Shown: positions 17,544-28,400, numbered from the stretch's first letter. The stretch: DNA of 64,000 nt from an uncultured Lachnospiraceae bacterium (GCA_934437985.1 CAKSBI010000007.1:6905-70904), one strand, 5' to 3'. The notes: generated by a model from the letters alone, not told the origin. Program-made: numbers and translations.

Positions 17544-19205
17544 TCATTCAACAGATGCAGCAGCCCCAACCTTCTCAAGAATTACCTTCTTAATTGTAAG
17601 CGTTGAGAACTTATTACCATATGAATCTACTTTAATAAGCACACTATTTGATGGTCCTGTTGCGGTCATTACTCCTTCAAATGAAGTCTTAGCTTTTTCA
17701 TCCTTATTTAACTGGTTTGATGAAGCTACATCAACACCATTTGTAAGGTATGCACGAGCTGACTTACTTGTTCCATCACATTCGTAAACCAACTTAATCT
17801 TGAATGAATCACCTTCCTTGCATTCAGCCGGGAGCGGAATGAACACTCCGTCAAATGCGTCTGCCGTAAATGTTACCGAACCATCATCGTTAATCTGCTG
17901 TGTTGAGCCATTAGCATTAAACTTAACTGTCTTAAGATCAAGTCCTGCCGGCTCATCCGGATCAACATCAATTGCACCACCGGTCACTTCACCTGTTCCC
18001 GGATTATCTGTTGTAGAACCAACCGGCTCGCCATTAATAGCAGTTACATAGATATTCTTAACAATAAGTCCATTGATATTCTGTCCGATAACTCCCTTAA
18101 GTACGAACTTAGAGAAATCACTTACACCATCTGTCTTAGTATCATCCTGACTTGTTCCTGCCTTAAGGTTAAATGTTACGTCAAACTTGCCTGTTGTTGC
18201 ATCTGCACCAAGAAGCATCTGGTTAAGCTTTGTCTTACCATTAGTTGATTCTCCGCTTGCTCCTACAATCTCAGCACCTATTGCACCATCCTCGCCAGCT
18301 TCATAGCAGGCAGGATACTGATGTTCACCCATATCACGGCCCTCATCAATTGTCTTGCAGAGCTCGACCGGTGTACATCCACCGCTTCCGTCTTTACCAA
18401 TCCAGAATCTTACGATATTATCACCCTTGAATACACCCTGTACACGGAATGATACTACATCACCTACATTAACCTTAACGTTCTCTGGCATAGCCCATGC
18501 TCCATGTGTCTGGTTCTCAGGATCATTAACCTCTACATAATCCTTATCAGCCATATACTTTGAGTTACCCTCAATCATTGCATAAGATGCATTATCAATC
18601 CTTACACCATCTGCCTTCTCAAAATCAAGATTATCAGCAGGCATCTGTGTAGGCTCCGGAGTCTTGGTTGGCCTTGGAGTCTTGCTTGGCTTAGGAGTCT
18701 TGTTAGGATCCTCTGTTGGTGCTGCAGGCTTAGTTGGCTCTGTTGAATTACTTGGTGATGATGAGGCAGCTGCTGATGCAGATGCTGACGCCTTTGCTGA
18801 TGCAGCAGGTGTATTGGCTGTTCCTGCCGGAGCATTAGTAGCTTCTGCAGCACCGGCCTTCTTAACTGTAACCTTACATGTGGCCTTATAGCTCTTCTTA
18901 CCTGCCTTGATCACTGCTTTGATCTTCGCGGTACCCTTTTTAACACCCTTGACAGTTGCTGATGCCTTGGCACCTTTCTTAACCTGCTTTGTAATCTTAG
19001 CAACCTTCTTGTTACTTGTTGACCACTTTACAGTTGTCTTCTTAGTTGCATTCTTAACCTTAACAACTACTTTTTTGCCAACCTCTACCGAGGTCTTCTT
19101 GGCAATTGACGGCTTCTTGGCAGCATCTGCATTGTTAGCAGGGGCTGCTGTAACTACCATTGCTGCCGCAAGAGCAATAGCAATACTCTTTTTCATAAGC
19201 TTCAT
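17544..19205 (-). CDS. Secreted Ig-like surface protein with two beta-sandwich modules
   Basis: A 553-aa predicted secreted protein of unknown function. A signal peptide ending near A-D-A-A (about residue 29) precedes a very Lys-rich bacterial Ig-like (Big_2-type) domain (about 30-118) with K-W-S-T-S-N-K-K-V-A-K-I. An Ala/Ser then Pro/Thr linker (about 120-190) has T-K-T-P-E-P-T repeats. Two extracellular beta-sandwich-like modules follow (about 195-390 and 420-545), both of the type seen next to glycoside hydrolases, though no catalytic motif is visible. The start has GGGGAGG eight bases upstream. No wall-sorting signal is seen; the cationic Ig domain may hold the protein at the wall. It may be a carbohydrate-binding protein. 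Confidence 0.75.
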   Translation of the reverse strand: MKLMKKSIAIALAAAMVVTAAPANNADAAKKPSIAKKTSVEVGKKVVVKVKNATKKTTVKWSTSNKKVAKITKQVKKGAKASATVKGVKKGTAKIKAVIKAGKKSYKATCKVTVKKAGAAEATNAPAGTANTPAASAKASASASAAASSSPSNSTEPTKPAAPTEDPNKTPKPSKTPRPTKTPEPTQMPADNLDFEKADGVRIDNASYAMIEGNSKYMADKDYVEVNDPENQTHGAWAMPENVKVNVGDVVSFRVQGVFKGDNIVRFWIGKDGSGGCTPVELCKTIDEGRDMGEHQYPACYEAGEDGAIGAEIVGASGESTNGKTKLNQMLLGADATTGKFDVTFNLKAGTSQDDTKTDGVSDFSKFVLKGVIGQNINGLIVKNIYVTAINGEPVGSTTDNPGTGEVTGGAIDVDPDEPAGLDLKTVKFNANGSTQQINDDGSVTFTADAFDGVFIPLPAECKEGDSFKIKLVYECDGTSKSARAYLTNGVDVASSNQLNKDEKAKTSFEGVMTATGPSNSVLIKVDSYGNKFSTLTIKKVILEKVGAAASVE

Positions 19206-19332
19206 TTTATTATCCTCCCCTTATTGTTTTTGTGGAAAACATACAATACATCTTATTATCCCACGATATCTCCATAATACCACCTTAATCAATTAAGTCA
19301 TATTGTAAATCAGTGAATCTACATTGCAAATA

Positions 19333-19350
19333 TTTACTTTAGTCAGTAAA
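19333..19350. repeat. Inverted repeat upstream of the Ig-like gene
   Basis: TTTACT-TTAGTC-AGTAAA forms an 18-bp interrupted palindrome 128 bp upstream of the start at 19205. It could be an operator. The rest of 19206-19443 shows no gene. Confidence 0.35.
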
Positions 19351-19410
19351 TGCGTCAGATACCAAAAGACAGATAAAAAGAAAAACAAAGACCGGATACA
19401 CGTTCCTTCA

Positions 19411-19444
19411 TGCTTCAAATAAAAAAATGCTTCAAATAAAAAAA
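19411..19444. repeat. Perfect 17-bp tandem repeat next to tRNA-Gly
   Basis: TGCTTCAAATAAAAAAA occurs twice, back to back, ending at the tRNA-Gly discriminator base. On the minus strand the T7 runs could release transcription downstream of the tRNA genes. Confidence 0.8.
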
Positions 19445-19514
19445 GCGGGTGATGGGAATCGAACCCACGTACCTAGCTTGGAAGGCTAGTGTTCTACCAT
19501 TGAACTACACCCGC
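19444..19514 (-). tRNA. tRNA-Gly (UCC), copy 1
   Basis: A 71-nt cloverleaf on the minus strand: acceptor GCGGGTG/CACCCGC, anticodon stem CTAGC/GCTAG with loop CTTCCAA (anticodon TCC), and T-loop GTTCGATTC. No CCA is encoded. It is identical to the copy at 19763-19833. Confidence 0.95.
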
Positions 19515-19632
19515 ATAATCTTGTACTGATAACCTGTTAAAAAGTACATGAATTATTAAATTATACTAATATTAAACAAATATAATAATATTAAACAAAC
19601 CATATAGAATAATAACTATATTATATTAAAAA

Positions 19633-19707
19633 TCGGGGTGACAGGATTCGAACCTGCGACCTCTTGATCCCAAATCAAGCACTCTAGCCAAACTGAGCCA
19701 CACCCCG
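19633..19707 (-). tRNA. tRNA-Pro (UGG), copy 1
   Basis: A 75-nt cloverleaf on the minus strand with acceptor CGGGGTG/CACCCCG and anticodon stem CTTGA/TCAAG around loop TTTGGGA (anticodon TGG). The T-arm carries GTTCGAATC. No CCA is encoded. A 118-bp AT-rich gap with repeated AATATTAAACAAA elements separates it from tRNA-Gly copy 1. Confidence 0.95.
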
Positions 19708-19762
19708 TTATTCCTTCGGAGACCAGCCCTTACCGGTTTTCCTGTGACATACCCAAAAACAA

Positions 19763-19833
19763 AGCGGGTGATGGGAATCGAACCCACGTACCTAGCTTGG
19801 AAGGCTAGTGTTCTACCATTGAACTACACCCGC
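19763..19833 (-). tRNA. tRNA-Gly (UCC), copy 2
   Basis: Same 71-nt sequence as the gene at 19444-19514, including anticodon TCC. It lies 33 bp downstream of tRNA-Pro copy 2 and forms the second unit of a tandem Pro-Gly duplication. Confidence 0.95.
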
Positions 19834-19866
19834 ATGATACCATAACAATAACATGCTATATTAAAG

Positions 19867-19941
19867 TCGGGGTGACAGGATTCGAACCTGCGACCTCTTG
19901 ATCCCAAATCAAGCACTCTAGCCAAACTGAGCCACACCCCG
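19867..19941 (-). tRNA. tRNA-Pro (UGG), copy 2
   Basis: Same 75-nt sequence as the gene at 19633-19707, anticodon TGG. It is the first tRNA of the minus-strand series Pro-Gly-Pro-Gly. The 40 bp upstream of each Pro copy are recognisably related, so the duplication includes flanking DNA. Confidence 0.95.
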
Positions 19942-20091
19942 TCTTACTGTCGGTGGCCAGTTTCTTACTGGCTTTCCGTGACGCAAGACATATATTACAT
20001 CACTCCCGGCAGTTTGTCAACACCTTTTTTTAATTTTCTATACCAATTTCTATGCCATATATGCCTTTCATTGTGGCTGCCACCGTAGCCA

Positions 20092-21165
20092 TCAGGCTGT
20101 CCGGCTGTATTGTGCAATTATGCCTTCAAGCTTTTCCATAAACTCTGCCATCTCTTCATCAGTCCCGATGGTAATCCTCAGGTAATTATCAATGCGCGGG
20201 GAATTAAAGTATCTTACGTATATGCCCTGTGCACGCAGTTCCTCAAATATATATTTTGCCGGAACGGTCTTATGGCTTGCAAACAGGAAGTTAGTTCCCG
20301 AAGCAGGCATTGCAAAGCCCAATTTTTCAAGTGCTGCTTTAGTCTCATTTCTTGTAGATACCACTTTATTAATTGTTGACCTGAAATATTCTTCATCCTT
20401 AACAGCTTCCGTTCCGAGAATTATCGAAGGCATATTCATCGTATAGGAATTGTAGGATAATTTAACACTCTTAAGCGCATTGATAAGCTCCACATTACCT
20501 ACCGCATAACCTATCCTGAGACCTGCCATTGACCTGGACTTTGAAAATGTACGCACAACGAGTACGTTATCATATTTATCCACAAGCGAAAGTGCGCTCT
20601 CCCCTGCAAAGTCTATATAAGCCTCATCTATTATTACAACCGATGCCGGATTAGCCTTAACTACCTTTTCAAGTGCTTCTACAGGCTCATATATCGATGT
20701 CGGTGCATTAGGATTAGCAATAACAATCCCGCCATTCTGCCTGGTATAATCATCAAAGTCTATCCTGAAATCATCTTTAAGCGGAACAGTCTCATAAGGA
20801 ATCCTGAACAGCCCCGCCCAGACCTTATAAAATGAGTATGTAATATCCGGGAATAATACCGGCTTGTCCGAGTTAAAAAATGTAAGGAATGACATTGCCA
20901 GAACATCATCAGAGCCTACCCCTACAAACACCTGCCCTTCCTTTACGCCATGATAAGCTGCAAGTCCTGCTGAGAGCATATGTACATCCGGATCAGGATA
21001 CAGCCTGAACTTTTCCGTATCCATTCCTGCCGCAAGCTTTGCAACTTCAGGTGCAGGCGGATAGGGATTCTCATTAGTATTAAGCTTTATAACTCTGCCA
21101 TCCTGTGGCTGTTCTCCCGGCACATACGGTTCTGTAGCACGGAGATTTGACTTCCATTCCAACAT
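20092..21165 (-). CDS. hisC: Histidinol-phosphate aminotransferase
   Basis: A 357-aa PLP-dependent enzyme of the class II/HisC group, which converts imidazole acetol phosphate to histidinol phosphate using glutamate. The N-terminal L-N-T-N-E-N-P-Y-P-P motif is diagnostic for HisC. Further landmarks are N-P-N-A-P-T (about 163), D-E-A-Y-I-D-F (about 194) and the PLP-lysine motif T-F-S-K-S-R-S-M-A-G-L-R (about 220), with the final R-I-T-I-G-T. The start MLEWKSNLRATEPYVPG has AAGGAG seven bases upstream; the upstream extension is rejected. No other his gene is in the window. It lies 74 bp after a second aminotransferase on the same strand and may share its transcript. Confidence 0.9.
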   Translation of the reverse strand: MLEWKSNLRATEPYVPGEQPQDGRVIKLNTNENPYPPAPEVAKLAAGMDTEKFRLYPDPDVHMLSAGLAAYHGVKEGQVFVGVGSDDVLAMSFLTFFNSDKPVLFPDITYSFYKVWAGLFRIPYETVPLKDDFRIDFDDYTRQNGGIVIANPNAPTSIYEPVEALEKVVKANPASVVIIDEAYIDFAGESALSLVDKYDNVLVVRTFSKSRSMAGLRIGYAVGNVELINALKSVKLSYNSYTMNMPSIILGTEAVKDEEYFRSTINKVVSTRNETKAALEKLGFAMPASGTNFLFASHKTVPAKYIFEELRAQGIYVRYFNSPRIDNYLRITIGTDEEMAEFMEKLEGIIAQYSRTA

Positions 21166-21239
21166 ATTAAAACTCCTTCCAGGGTCAGTTATTGTATTCA
21201 ATGTTCTGTCACAAATGTATATACATCTGTCTGCACGCG

Positions 21240-22421
21240 CTATCTGTATGCGGCTGCAAGCTTCTCAAATGCCGGTATAGCTCTCTTAATCATATCGTAA
21301 TCAACGCAGTATGCGATTCTCACATAACCCGGTCCATGGAAAGTTGAACCCGGAACCAGGAGAAGGTTGAACTCTTTTGCCTTTGCCGCAAATGCCTTAT
21401 CATCCTCTTCAAGTGTCTTAACATACATGTAAAATGCGCCCTGTGGCTTAATGCACTCAAATCCAAGTCTTGTAAGCTCAGTATACAACAGCTCTCTGTT
21501 CTTATTATATATATCAACATCAACCTCAGCATCAAGACAGCGTGCAACAGTTCTCTGGATAAGCGAAGGTGCATTTACGAATCCAAGAATCCTGTTAGCA
21601 ACATTGGCCGCCTGCACCACATTTTCATAATCATCCACCTCATCAGGAATAACAAGGTATCCGATACGTTCTCCAGGGAGTGACAATGACTTGCTATATG
21701 AATATCCGACAATGGTATCGTCATAATATTTTGTAAGGTAAGGCACATCAAGCCCATCATATACAAGCTCCCTGTATGGTTCATCCGCAATAAGATATAT
21801 TGCCCTTCCATACTCCTTCTCTTTATCACGCATCACATCCGCAAGTGCCCTGATATCATCCTCTGAATATACTACACCTGTAGGATTATTAGGATTGTTA
21901 ATGATAACCGCTTTTGTCTTATCTGTTATTGCAGCCCTGAAGGCTTCCGGATCAGGGATAAATGTATCCGTAGGAGGTACAACCTTAAGCACTCCCCCAA
22001 AGTTCCTGACATAATTAGCATACTCGCCGAAGAATGGTGCAAATACAACAACCTCATCTTCAGGATCAAGCAATGTCTTAAGTATTACATTGAGGCCTCC
22101 TGCCGCACCTACCGTCATAAGTATATTATTCCCATCAAATGATGTGCCAAACTTCTTATTAAGCGAGCCTGCAATTGCAGCCCTTACATCCTCATATCCT
22201 GAATTGTTCATATAACCATGGACAAGATTAGCATCCTCATTTTCGAGAATGTCTATCATTGCCTCCTTAACACCGGCAGGTGGAAGTACACTTGGGTTGC
22301 CAAGGCTGAAATCATACACATTCTCTGCCCCATACCTTGCAGCCATCTGCTTTCCTTCTTCAAACATAGCCCTGATAACCGAGCTTCCTTTTACATAATC
22401 AACCATGCTTTTAGCTATCAT
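21240..22421 (-). CDS. Pyridoxal phosphate-dependent aminotransferase, class I
   Basis: A 393-aa cytosolic class I/II aminotransferase, probably acting on aspartate or a related amino acid. The start MIAKSMVDYV has GGAGG seven bases upstream. Key features are N-N-P-N-N-P-T-G-V-V-Y (about 174), the D-E-P-Y-R-E cofactor motif (about 207), the Schiff-base lysine in S-Y-S-K-S-L-S-L-P-G-E-R-I-G-Y (about 240), and a terminal R-I-A-Y-C arginine that binds the substrate carboxylate. The promoter at 22469-22498 drives it leftward, and hisC follows. Substrate cannot be fixed from sequence; aspartate and aromatic amino acids are both possible. Confidence 0.85.
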   Translation of the reverse strand: MIAKSMVDYVKGSSVIRAMFEEGKQMAARYGAENVYDFSLGNPSVLPPAGVKEAMIDILENEDANLVHGYMNNSGYEDVRAAIAGSLNKKFGTSFDGNNILMTVGAAGGLNVILKTLLDPEDEVVVFAPFFGEYANYVRNFGGVLKVVPPTDTFIPDPEAFRAAITDKTKAVIINNPNNPTGVVYSEDDIRALADVMRDKEKEYGRAIYLIADEPYRELVYDGLDVPYLTKYYDDTIVGYSYSKSLSLPGERIGYLVIPDEVDDYENVVQAANVANRILGFVNAPSLIQRTVARCLDAEVDVDIYNKNRELLYTELTRLGFECIKPQGAFYMYVKTLEEDDKAFAAKAKEFNLLLVPGSTFHGPGYVRIAYCVDYDMIKRAIPAFEKLAAAYR

Positions 22422-22468
22422 AACAAACCTCCATATTAATCGTATTATTACCTCAGACGTTCCTGAAT

Positions 22469-22498
22469 ATTTTACAACCCCTGCAAGTATATTGTCAA
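22469..22498 (-). promoter_or_regulatory. Promoter of the aminotransferase-hisC pair
   Basis: TTGACA (minus strand, 22493-22498), 18-bp spacer, TAAAAT (22469-22474). It points toward the gene starting at 22421 in the divergent gap shared with the AraC regulator. Confidence 0.65.
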
Positions 22499-22615
22499 CC
22501 TTGCACATGACAATACACAAAAAGAGTGTTTAGGTATCAAAACGTTATATTTTACTCAAATTACATTGACTATTCAGCTATATATGTGTCAAAATGTCAT
22601 TAGAGAGGTGACAAA

Positions 22616-23476
22616 ATGGATTATCATTACATTGCCATCGACAAACCGGTTGATTATCACATGACCGGTAAGTTTGAAGCCCTTTCAGAGGATTGGAAGC
22701 ACTCCTTTCTCCTGCTTGAGGATTACGAATTATTCGTCATGACAAAGGGAACTTTATATCTCGAATATAACAGCAGGCAGTACACGGTTACTGAGGGTGA
22801 GATGCTGTTACTCCCACCGGTAGCCCCCCCTTATAATACAAGAAAAGGGTACGAAAGCTCTGCCTGTTCATTTTATTGGATGCATTTCGGGGTTCCTCCG
22901 GTTCCACCGCCGCCGGCTCTGATAAGCACTATATCGATACCCGGACAGGCACGGCTTGCCTACCCCGAGAAGATAGTAATATTAATGAAGCAGCTGCAGG
23001 ATATGTCACGAGGCGGCGCATCGGCACACACACTGAACTATATGACAAGCTCAATCCTGTGTCAGGTATATGACGACATCGCAGCCGCATATGCCGGCCA
23101 GAATGCACATTCTGTATCTGCAGCATCGAAAAAGCCACGTTCCCAGCTGTACAATGACATTGTTGATTATGTTGTCCATAATATCCATTCTAATGTTACT
23201 GTTTCACAGGTTGCAAGACATTTTGGATATAACGACAAGTATCTCTCCCATATGTTCAGGGAGATTGGCGGCGTAACACTTAAGCAGTTTATACTACAGA
23301 AAAAGGCAGAAGAAGCGAGCTTTTTCCTTACAGACACCAACCTAAGTGTTGAAGAGATCGCCTACAGGCTTGGCTACAGTGACAGCCATAATTTCACAAG
23401 AAATTACAAGCGTGACACCGGTTTTTCACCCACGGCATACCGCAACGCATTTTCAAAAAGGGTACTTAATCACTAA
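22616..23476 (+). CDS. AraC-family transcriptional regulator of the arabinofuranosidase locus
   Basis: A 286-aa regulator with an N-terminal cupin-like sensor domain (about residues 15-160, including the E-G-E-M-L-L-L-P-P turn) and a C-terminal pair of helix-turn-helix motifs (about 185-283). The second helix pair ends in the family signature E-I-A-Y-R-L-G-Y-S-D-S-H-N-F-T-R-N-Y-K. The start is preceded by GAGAGGTG. It is 16 bp upstream of a beta-L-arabinofuranosidase on the same strand, so it likely controls that gene and the following secreted enzyme in response to an arabinose-containing ligand. That ligand is inferred from context, not seen. Confidence 0.88.
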   Translation: MDYHYIAIDKPVDYHMTGKFEALSEDWKHSFLLLEDYELFVMTKGTLYLEYNSRQYTVTEGEMLLLPPVAPPYNTRKGYESSACSFYWMHFGVPPVPPPPALISTISIPGQARLAYPEKIVILMKQLQDMSRGGASAHTLNYMTSSILCQVYDDIAAAYAGQNAHSVSAASKKPRSQLYNDIVDYVVHNIHSNVTVSQVARHFGYNDKYLSHMFREIGGVTLKQFILQKKAEEASFFLTDTNLSVEEIAYRLGYSDSHNFTRNYKRDTGFSPTAYRNAFSKRVLNH

Positions 23477-23492
23477 ACGGAGGTATTATTAT

Positions 23493-25355
23493 ATGAAAAC
23501 AAATAACATTCCCGCAACACTGACTGACGGTGAACTCATCAGAAGAAGAAATGATAACCGTGAATATCTTATGTCCCTTACAGACCGCAATCTTGTATAC
23601 AACTACGAGCTTGAGGCCGCAGTCACACATGATGCCTGCATCCCACAGGATATGCATGGGGGCTGGGAGTCCCCAACATGCCAGCTAAGAGGACACTTTT
23701 TAGGACACTGGTTATCAGCCGCTGCAATGCTTATTAATGACACAGGCGACAGGGAGCTTAAGGCAAAGGCAGACACAATTGTGGAACGCCTTGCAGTATG
23801 CCAGGAAGCCAATGGCGGACAGTGGGCAGCATCGATTCCCGAAAAGTATCTTCACCACATTGCACGAGGCAGGGGAATCTGGGCGCCACATTACACAATC
23901 CACAAGACATTTATGGGGCTTGTGGATATGTACAGGTTCACAGGCAATAAGCAGGCACTTGGTATTGCAGATAATTTTGCCGACTGGTTTGTTAACTGGA
24001 CAGATAATTTTGACAGGGAACAGCTGGATAACATCCTTGATTTTGAGACCGGCGGAATGCTTGAGATATGGGTGCAGCTCTATGACGTTACAGGTAAAGA
24101 GAAGTATCGCACACTTATGGAGCGCTATTACCGCAGGCGGTTATTTGAGCCGCTTCTTAATGGGAATGATCCACTCACCAATATGCATGCTAACACTACC
24201 ATCCCGGAGGTTCTCGGTGCAGCCGCAGCTTATGAGGTTACCGGCGAGCAGGTCTACAGGGATATTGTAATGGCATACTGGAAGGAGGCTGTTACAGAGC
24301 GTGGAATGTACGCAACCGGAGGTCAGACTAATGGTGAGATATGGGGACCTAAGATGTCTCTCCGTGAAAGAATGGGAATGAAGACCCAGGAGCACTGCAC
24401 GGTATACAATATGATGCGCCTTGCTGATTACATGTTCAGATGGACAGGAGATGCCCGGTATGCAGATTATATTGAACGTAACCTGTACAATGGCGTCATG
24501 GCACAGACATACTGGCACTGGGAATACACCAACGGATATACAACTGATAAACCGTCTGAGGGGCTTATTGCATATTTTCTACCTATGAGGGCAGGTTCGC
24601 ACAAGGGCTGGGGAACAAGAACTGACAGCTTCTACTGCTGCCACGGCTCCATGGTTCAGGCAAATGCATTACTTAATAATTACATATATTATCAGAATGC
24701 TTCTACGGTATATGTTAACCAGTATCATGATTCCGAAGCTTCGTTTTCAATTAATGGAAATAACGTCCGTTTGATCCAGAAACGTGACCCGCTTACCGGA
24801 AGCTTCCATCTGTCAAGTACAAGCAATGGCAAACAGACTATTGACAGAACTGCTGCAATGTATCCGCATAATCCTGATACCGTACAGGTATTTTTACAGA
24901 TTGAAACCGCCAGGGATACAGCTATGGAGATTAAGGTACGCATACCTTGGTGGATCAGCACCCCGGCAACAGTTGAAGTCAACAATTCCATGATTGCATC
25001 AGCTTCAGAAGGCGGCTGCTATGTAACGGTTAACAGAACATTTTCTGATGGAGATGTTATATGCGTTACAATGACCAAGGGTATAACAACATACCCTCTT
25101 CCCGACGAACCTGATATGGTTGCATTTATGTATGGACCTGAAGTACTTGCAGGACTATGCGATGACGAACGTACACTATACTGCGATATGGAGCATCCTG
25201 AAGATATTCTTATCAATGACAATGAGCGTGAATGGGGAAGCTGGAAAAGCGAATTCAAAACCACAGGCCAGGAGCACGGAATCAGGTTTATTCCACTTAA
25301 TAAGATCGGCCACGACAACTACTGTGTGTATTTTCCAATTAAACCAAGGAAGTAA
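23493..25355 (+). CDS. Cytosolic beta-L-arabinofuranosidase, GH127 type
   Basis: A 620-aa protein of the DUF1680/GH127 family, whose characterised members cleave beta-1,2-linked L-arabinofuranose from plant glycoproteins such as extensins. No signal peptide is present, so it acts inside the cell. The catalytic zinc-thiolate site of the family is recognisable as Glu300-His-Cys302 and Cys382-Cys383, matching the known Glu/Cys and Cys-Cys pattern. Other conserved parts are R-G-H-F-L-G-H-W-L-S (about 69-78) and W-A-P-H-Y-T-I-H-K. The ATG at 23493 has CGGAGG upstream; an upstream open frame inside the AraC gene is rejected. It is the second gene of the AraC-led cluster. Confidence 0.88.
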   Translation: MKTNNIPATLTDGELIRRRNDNREYLMSLTDRNLVYNYELEAAVTHDACIPQDMHGGWESPTCQLRGHFLGHWLSAAAMLINDTGDRELKAKADTIVERLAVCQEANGGQWAASIPEKYLHHIARGRGIWAPHYTIHKTFMGLVDMYRFTGNKQALGIADNFADWFVNWTDNFDREQLDNILDFETGGMLEIWVQLYDVTGKEKYRTLMERYYRRRLFEPLLNGNDPLTNMHANTTIPEVLGAAAAYEVTGEQVYRDIVMAYWKEAVTERGMYATGGQTNGEIWGPKMSLRERMGMKTQEHCTVYNMMRLADYMFRWTGDARYADYIERNLYNGVMAQTYWHWEYTNGYTTDKPSEGLIAYFLPMRAGSHKGWGTRTDSFYCCHGSMVQANALLNNYIYYQNASTVYVNQYHDSEASFSINGNNVRLIQKRDPLTGSFHLSSTSNGKQTIDRTAAMYPHNPDTVQVFLQIETARDTAMEIKVRIPWWISTPATVEVNNSMIASASEGGCYVTVNRTFSDGDVICVTMTKGITTYPLPDEPDMVAFMYGPEVLAGLCDDERTLYCDMEHPEDILINDNEREWGSWKSEFKTTGQEHGIRFIPLNKIGHDNYCVYFPIKPRK

Positions 25356-25410
25356 GTATATATATACTATCATTAATATTATTCATTTTTAAATTAAGGA
25401 GGAGTTTACA

Positions 25411-28400
25411 ATGAAAAATTTCAAAAAAGCAATTGCTATCACAACTGCAACAACAATGCTTGTGACTGCACTTCCCGGCGGGCATTTTGCCCATGTGGCA
25501 GAGGCTGCTGCAGCACCGGAGAACATCAAGGCATTCACACTTGATGAGGTCAGCATTACTGATGAGTATTACAGTGCTGCTGAAGCTTCCGACATTGAGT
25601 TTTTATGCAATTTTGATGCCGACAGGCTTCTTTCAAGATTCAGGGAGACAGCAGGTCTTGACACACAGGGTGCGAAGCCATACCAGGGCTGGGAAGACAG
25701 TTATCTTGGGGGCCACTGCGTAGGCCACTACCTTACCGCAGCTGCACAGGCTGTTAAAGCAACCGGGAACACAGACCTCAGGGAAAAGCTTGATTATATG
25801 ATCGATGAGCTTAAGGTATGTCAGGATGAGCTTGGAACAGGATTCATCTTTGGTGCTAAGATCCAGGATAAGAATAATGTTGAGAAGCAGTTCAATATTG
25901 TAGAAGGAAAAGATTCAGGTGATACATGGGTACCATGGTACAATATGCACAAGGTTTTATACGGACTTATTGATGTATACAAATGTACAGACAATGAAAA
26001 GGCTCTTGACATAGCAAAAAATCTTGGCACATGGGTATATAACAGAGCTACAGGCTGGGATAAGGGAACACAGAACCGTATCCTCGGCACAGAGTACGGC
26101 GGAATGAATGATGTTATGTACGAGTTATACAGCATTACAGGTGATGACAGATATGCCGAGGCCGCACATATGTTTGATGACCCTAATCTATATAAGACTA
26201 TCCTTTCAGGCAAAGAAAATACCTTATCAGGAAGACACGCTAATGCAACTATACCAAAGTTCCTTGGAGCCCTTAACAGATACAAGACTATGGGTGATGA
26301 GGAATATCTTGAATATGCAGAAGATTTCTGGAAGCTTGTAATCTCAAAGCATTCCTATGCAACCGGCGGCGTAAGTGATATGGAGCATTTCCGCCCGGAC
26401 GAAGCACTTGATGCTACACGTACACAGTGCAACTGCGAGAGCTGCTGTGTGCACAACCTCTTAAGAATTACAAGGGATCTGTTCATGATAACAGGCAATG
26501 TAAAATATGCGGATTATTATGAAACTACATTAAGAAATGCCATTATGGGTGCTATCAATACTGAAAATGGTACTACATCATATTTCACACCTATGGCAAC
26601 CGGATACTTCAAGTTCTTCGGTCAGGAAGACCCTGCCAAGAATATGTTCTGGTGCTGTACAGGTACCGGAATGGAGAATTACACAAAACTTGGCGACAGT
26701 ATCTACTTCCATAACGATAATTCGGTAATCGTAAACCAGTATGTAGCTTCTAACCTTAACTGGAAGGAAAAGGGATTCACACTTACACAGAAGAGTGACG
26801 TTACCAGATCAGATGTTGCCACATTTACTGTGGGAACTAATGGCAGTGCAATGGATATGAATATCTATCTCCGTGTTCCTGAATGGATATCAGGTAACCC
26901 ATATGTAACGGTTAATAATACTCCTGTTGAAGGACTTAACACCGAAAGCGGATATGTATGCATCAGCCGCCCATGGAATAACGGCGACACTATCTCAATC
27001 AAATATCCAATGACAGTACAGGCAACAGGACTTCCTGACAATGATACTGTATATGCATTCCGTTATGGTCCAACCCTCCTTGCTGCAAAGCTTGGTGACA
27101 AGTATATGGACACAACTAAGTCAGGCAATCTCACATGGGCAGGCGCCAACCTCAGTGCCCCATACTACAAGGTAGTAGGTTCAGAGGAATGCAAATTGTC
27201 AATTAATTACAATGCAACTGCAAGACAGATACTTGGTTCTGAAACACTTGCCATCGAGGATTCTTCACTCGAACAGTTCATGAATAACATCGCAGATTAC
27301 ATGGTTAAAAATGAAGCTTCTGCCACTCCTGAATTCAAGCTTACAGGCACAGATGCAGATGACAACTTTGATGGCGGACTTACATTTGTTCCATTTAATA
27401 CACTCAACAATGAGCGTTATGGTATCTACTGGTATTTCAGTGCATTATCACAGGAGCAGCTTGAGGCAACGATCAAGGCTAACAAAGAAGAAGGCCGTCT
27501 GGCTAACACAATGATCGACTCTATCATGCCGGGATATGGACAGTACGAAAAGGATGCCCTCCATGACCTTAAGGAATCAGACTCAGTTGCTGATACAGAT
27601 TCACAGGGTAAGAGTACACGTCATGCCAAGGCCGGAGGATACTTCTCTTATAACATGAAGATTAACACAGAGAAGACTAACTCTGTTCTCTGCCAGTTCC
27701 CTAAGGCTGACAGCGGCAAAACAATCAAGATATCTGTCGGCGGTACCGTTATAGCAGCAGAGACACTGGATTACACCGGAGATGCTGATATGTTCAGGGT
27801 ATCATATGAGATTCCTGCCGATGTTGTTAATGCTAATAAGACTGAGCGTGAGATTACAACAGACTCAGGGGAAAAGGAGAAGGTAACGACTGTTAACATC
27901 AGGTTTGAGAGCAATGATGGCAATGACAGTGCAAGACTTATTGATGGTCTGTACATGACGATTAACTACAACAACAACGCTTCTATTACTTCAATTGTAC
28001 CAAACACAGGTGTAATAAGTAATCAGGGTGACGTATACACACTTGCCGTTCCTGATGGAACACAGGTTGTTAAAGCAACAATTACGCTTGGTGATAAGTT
28101 CGGTCTTCTTTATATCAACAATCTTCTTGTAAATGACGGTAAAGCTCAGACATTTACAGTTAATGGAGAGAATAAGACTTACGAGCTTACTGCATACGCA
28201 GAGGATCACACAACATCAAAGAAATATACATTAAAAATTGAGCAGACACTTCCAAAAACCGATCCGTCTGATAACAAACCGGCAGCTCCGGATACTACTA
28301 CACCGGCTCCTGCAGCTACACCGGCAGCCGGTGGAACTGTTAACCCAACACCTGCTCCATCAAAAGCTTCAGCAACACCAAAAAAGGGCAAAAAGGCTAA

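Noticed and set aside
19444..19941. tRNA cluster as an integration site of a mobile element
   Set aside because: No integrase, direct-repeat att site or foreign gene block is seen on either side; the structure is explained by a tandem tRNA duplication.
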